Positions 41,856 through 42,608 of a stretch of 42,608 bases of DNA are shown here, in pieces (positions within the stretch are counted from its first letter, which is position 1; the number at the start of each line of letters is the position of its first letter). The DNA is from a bacterium (GTDB lineage: Bacteria > Zhuqueibacterota > Zhuqueibacteria > Zhuqueibacterales > Zhuqueibacteraceae). The DNA lies in assembly GCA_023150945.1 (NCBI GenBank), contig JAKLJX010000036.1, forward strand, positions 1 through 42,608, given 5' to 3'. The notes beneath the pieces are model-generated. The model did not search any database and was not told where the DNA came from. It saw only the letters and a list, made by a program, of their open reading frames with translations. The position numbers and the translations under genes are program-made.

Positions 41856-42530
41856 ATGTTGAAACCGCAAAAGCGTCTGAGCAAGCGCGAACTCAAACAA
41901 GACAAGCTGGTGACTGCCTGGTTCAAGGCGAATGACTACATCAGCCATCACAGCCGGGACCTGCTGCTGGGCGCGATCGCAGTCGCGGTCGTGGTTGCAG
42001 GCGTGCTTTGGTACAACTACTATCAGAAATCCCAGGAGAACGTTGCCTCGGTGCTGCTGGCGCACGGCAAAACTTCCTATGAGAATCAGCAGACCCAGGC
42101 CACCATCGATACGTTGCTCAAGCTGGTGAATAATTACAGCGGCACGCCCAGCGCCGCGGTAGGCACGGTCTACTTGGCCAACGCATTCTTCCAAAAGAAG
42201 TCCTACGCCGAGGCGGAGAAGTATTATCGCCAGTATTTGGATGATTACGGCGATGATCCGGTCCTGCGCATTGCCGCGGCCGCCGGCGTTGCGGCAACCT
42301 ATGACGAGCGCGGCGACTTTGCCAAGGCCGGTGAGCTTTATGAAAAGGCGGCCAAGGATCATCGCGACAGCTTTCGCGCGCCGGAATTGTACATGCAGGC
42401 GGCGCGTTGCTATCACTTGAGCAAGAAGTCCACAGAAGCCGCCCGGGTCCTGGCGCTGCTGCTGAAGGAATACCCGGAGGCCAAGCAGGCGGAGGAGGCC
42501 AAACTGCTGCAAGCGGAGTTGCGCTCCTGA
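41856..42530 (+). CDS. Membrane-anchored TPR protein (YfgM-like)
   Basis: 224 residues. A basic N-terminus (KPQKRLSKRELKQDK) is followed by one membrane helix (LLLGAIAVAVVVAGVLWYNYY, about residues 36-56) and a periplasmic tail of TPR-like repeats: AVGTVYLANAFFQKKSYAEA, EKYYRQYLDDYGDD, VAATYDERGDFAKAGELYEK and ARCYHLSKKSTEAARVLALL. This is the plan of YfgM/ancillary SecYEG proteins and of similar scaffold proteins in FCB bacteria. AAGGA stands 9 bases before ATG 41856. It ends two bases before the right end repeat. Confidence 0.82.
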   Translation: MLKPQKRLSKRELKQDKLVTAWFKANDYISHHSRDLLLGAIAVAVVVAGVLWYNYYQKSQENVASVLLAHGKTSYENQQTQATIDTLLKLVNNYSGTPSAAVGTVYLANAFFQKKSYAEAEKYYRQYLDDYGDDPVLRIAAAAGVAATYDERGDFAKAGELYEKAAKDHRDSFRAPELYMQAARCYHLSKKSTEAARVLALLLKEYPEAKQAEEAKLLQAELRS

Positions 42531-42531
42531 G

Positions 42532-42608
42532 GCCCGTTGCCTCAAAATTAAATGTTACCCAAATTTGTGAGAACTGGGGTGATTTTGATTTATTGTTCTT
42601 TTGCTGTT
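42532..42608. repeat. Right arm of the 77-bp perfect terminal inverted repeat
   Basis: Exact reverse complement of bases 1-77, starting one base after the TPR gene's stop codon. See the left arm for its possible origin. Confidence 0.95.

Noticed and set aside
1-42608. A 42.5-kb transposon, linear plasmid or phage delimited by the terminal inverted repeat
   Set aside because: No transposase, integrase, terminase or replication gene is visible; the content includes fabI, purM, gpsA, asnS and apt, which belong to a chromosome. The repeat length fits an assembly node.

Overview
The window is a bacterial chromosome segment that is GC-rich over most of its length. All 33 protein genes that I can support, plus one tRNA, lie on the + strand. 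The likely source is an uncultured member of the FCB (Fibrobacteres-Chlorobi-Bacteroidetes) side of the tree, something like Calditrichota or candidate phylum KSB1. The main reasons are a giant C25 (gingipain/PorU-like) peptidase ending in an NYPNPF-type C-terminal sorting domain, paired active/inactive M16 peptidases, an exported M1-like metallopeptidase and a DUF4416 gene. This placement is inference; there is no rRNA to anchor it.

Layout. 1-5476: a NamZ-type muramidase, a membrane-anchored SpoIIE/PP2C phosphatase, a DUF6044-like polytopic membrane protein and a low-GC RelE/Phd toxin-antitoxin pair. 5893-14082: an extracellular polysaccharide cluster with a Wzx-type flippase, a glucuronyl C5-epimerase-like protein, a GT4-like glycosyltransferase, a Wzy/O-antigen-ligase-like polymerase, a GT2, a 115-bp tandem repeat array and a second GT4. 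The last GT overlaps by 4 bp the 1793-residue C25 peptidase (14079-19460). 19798-30229: a GGQ release-factor-like protein, the M1-like peptidase, a membrane protein, an M16 pair, a lipoprotein esterase, a lipoprotein parvulin, a DinB-like protein and an NRDE/TANGO2 protein. 30347-32573: an AlbA_2/divergent-ATPase regulator, a G-tract spacer and a strongly AT-richer DUF2971 gene, which together look like an accessory island. 32748-42530: mostly housekeeping genes (fabI, a PfkB kinase, a CPBP protease, DUF4416, purM, gpsA, asnS, a TIGR00725-type protein, acyP, apt, tRNA-Arg(CCT), a TPR protein), interrupted by a low-GC hicBA pair.

How it works together. The central part reads as a cell-surface module: glycan units are assembled by the GTs, flipped, polymerised and possibly epimerised, next to a very large secreted peptidase. 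The 3' third is central metabolism and translation.

Non-coding structure is unusually rich. The two ends of the window are a perfect 77-bp inverted repeat. Six promoter-like sites share a TTGC/TTGA box, exactly 17 bp of spacer and a TAnnTT box, five of them preceded by GC. There are also three families of short dispersed intergenic repeats, a 115-bp hairpin-bearing tandem array, an 8-bp tandem repeat, a G-tract cluster and a long inverted repeat between apt and the tRNA gene.
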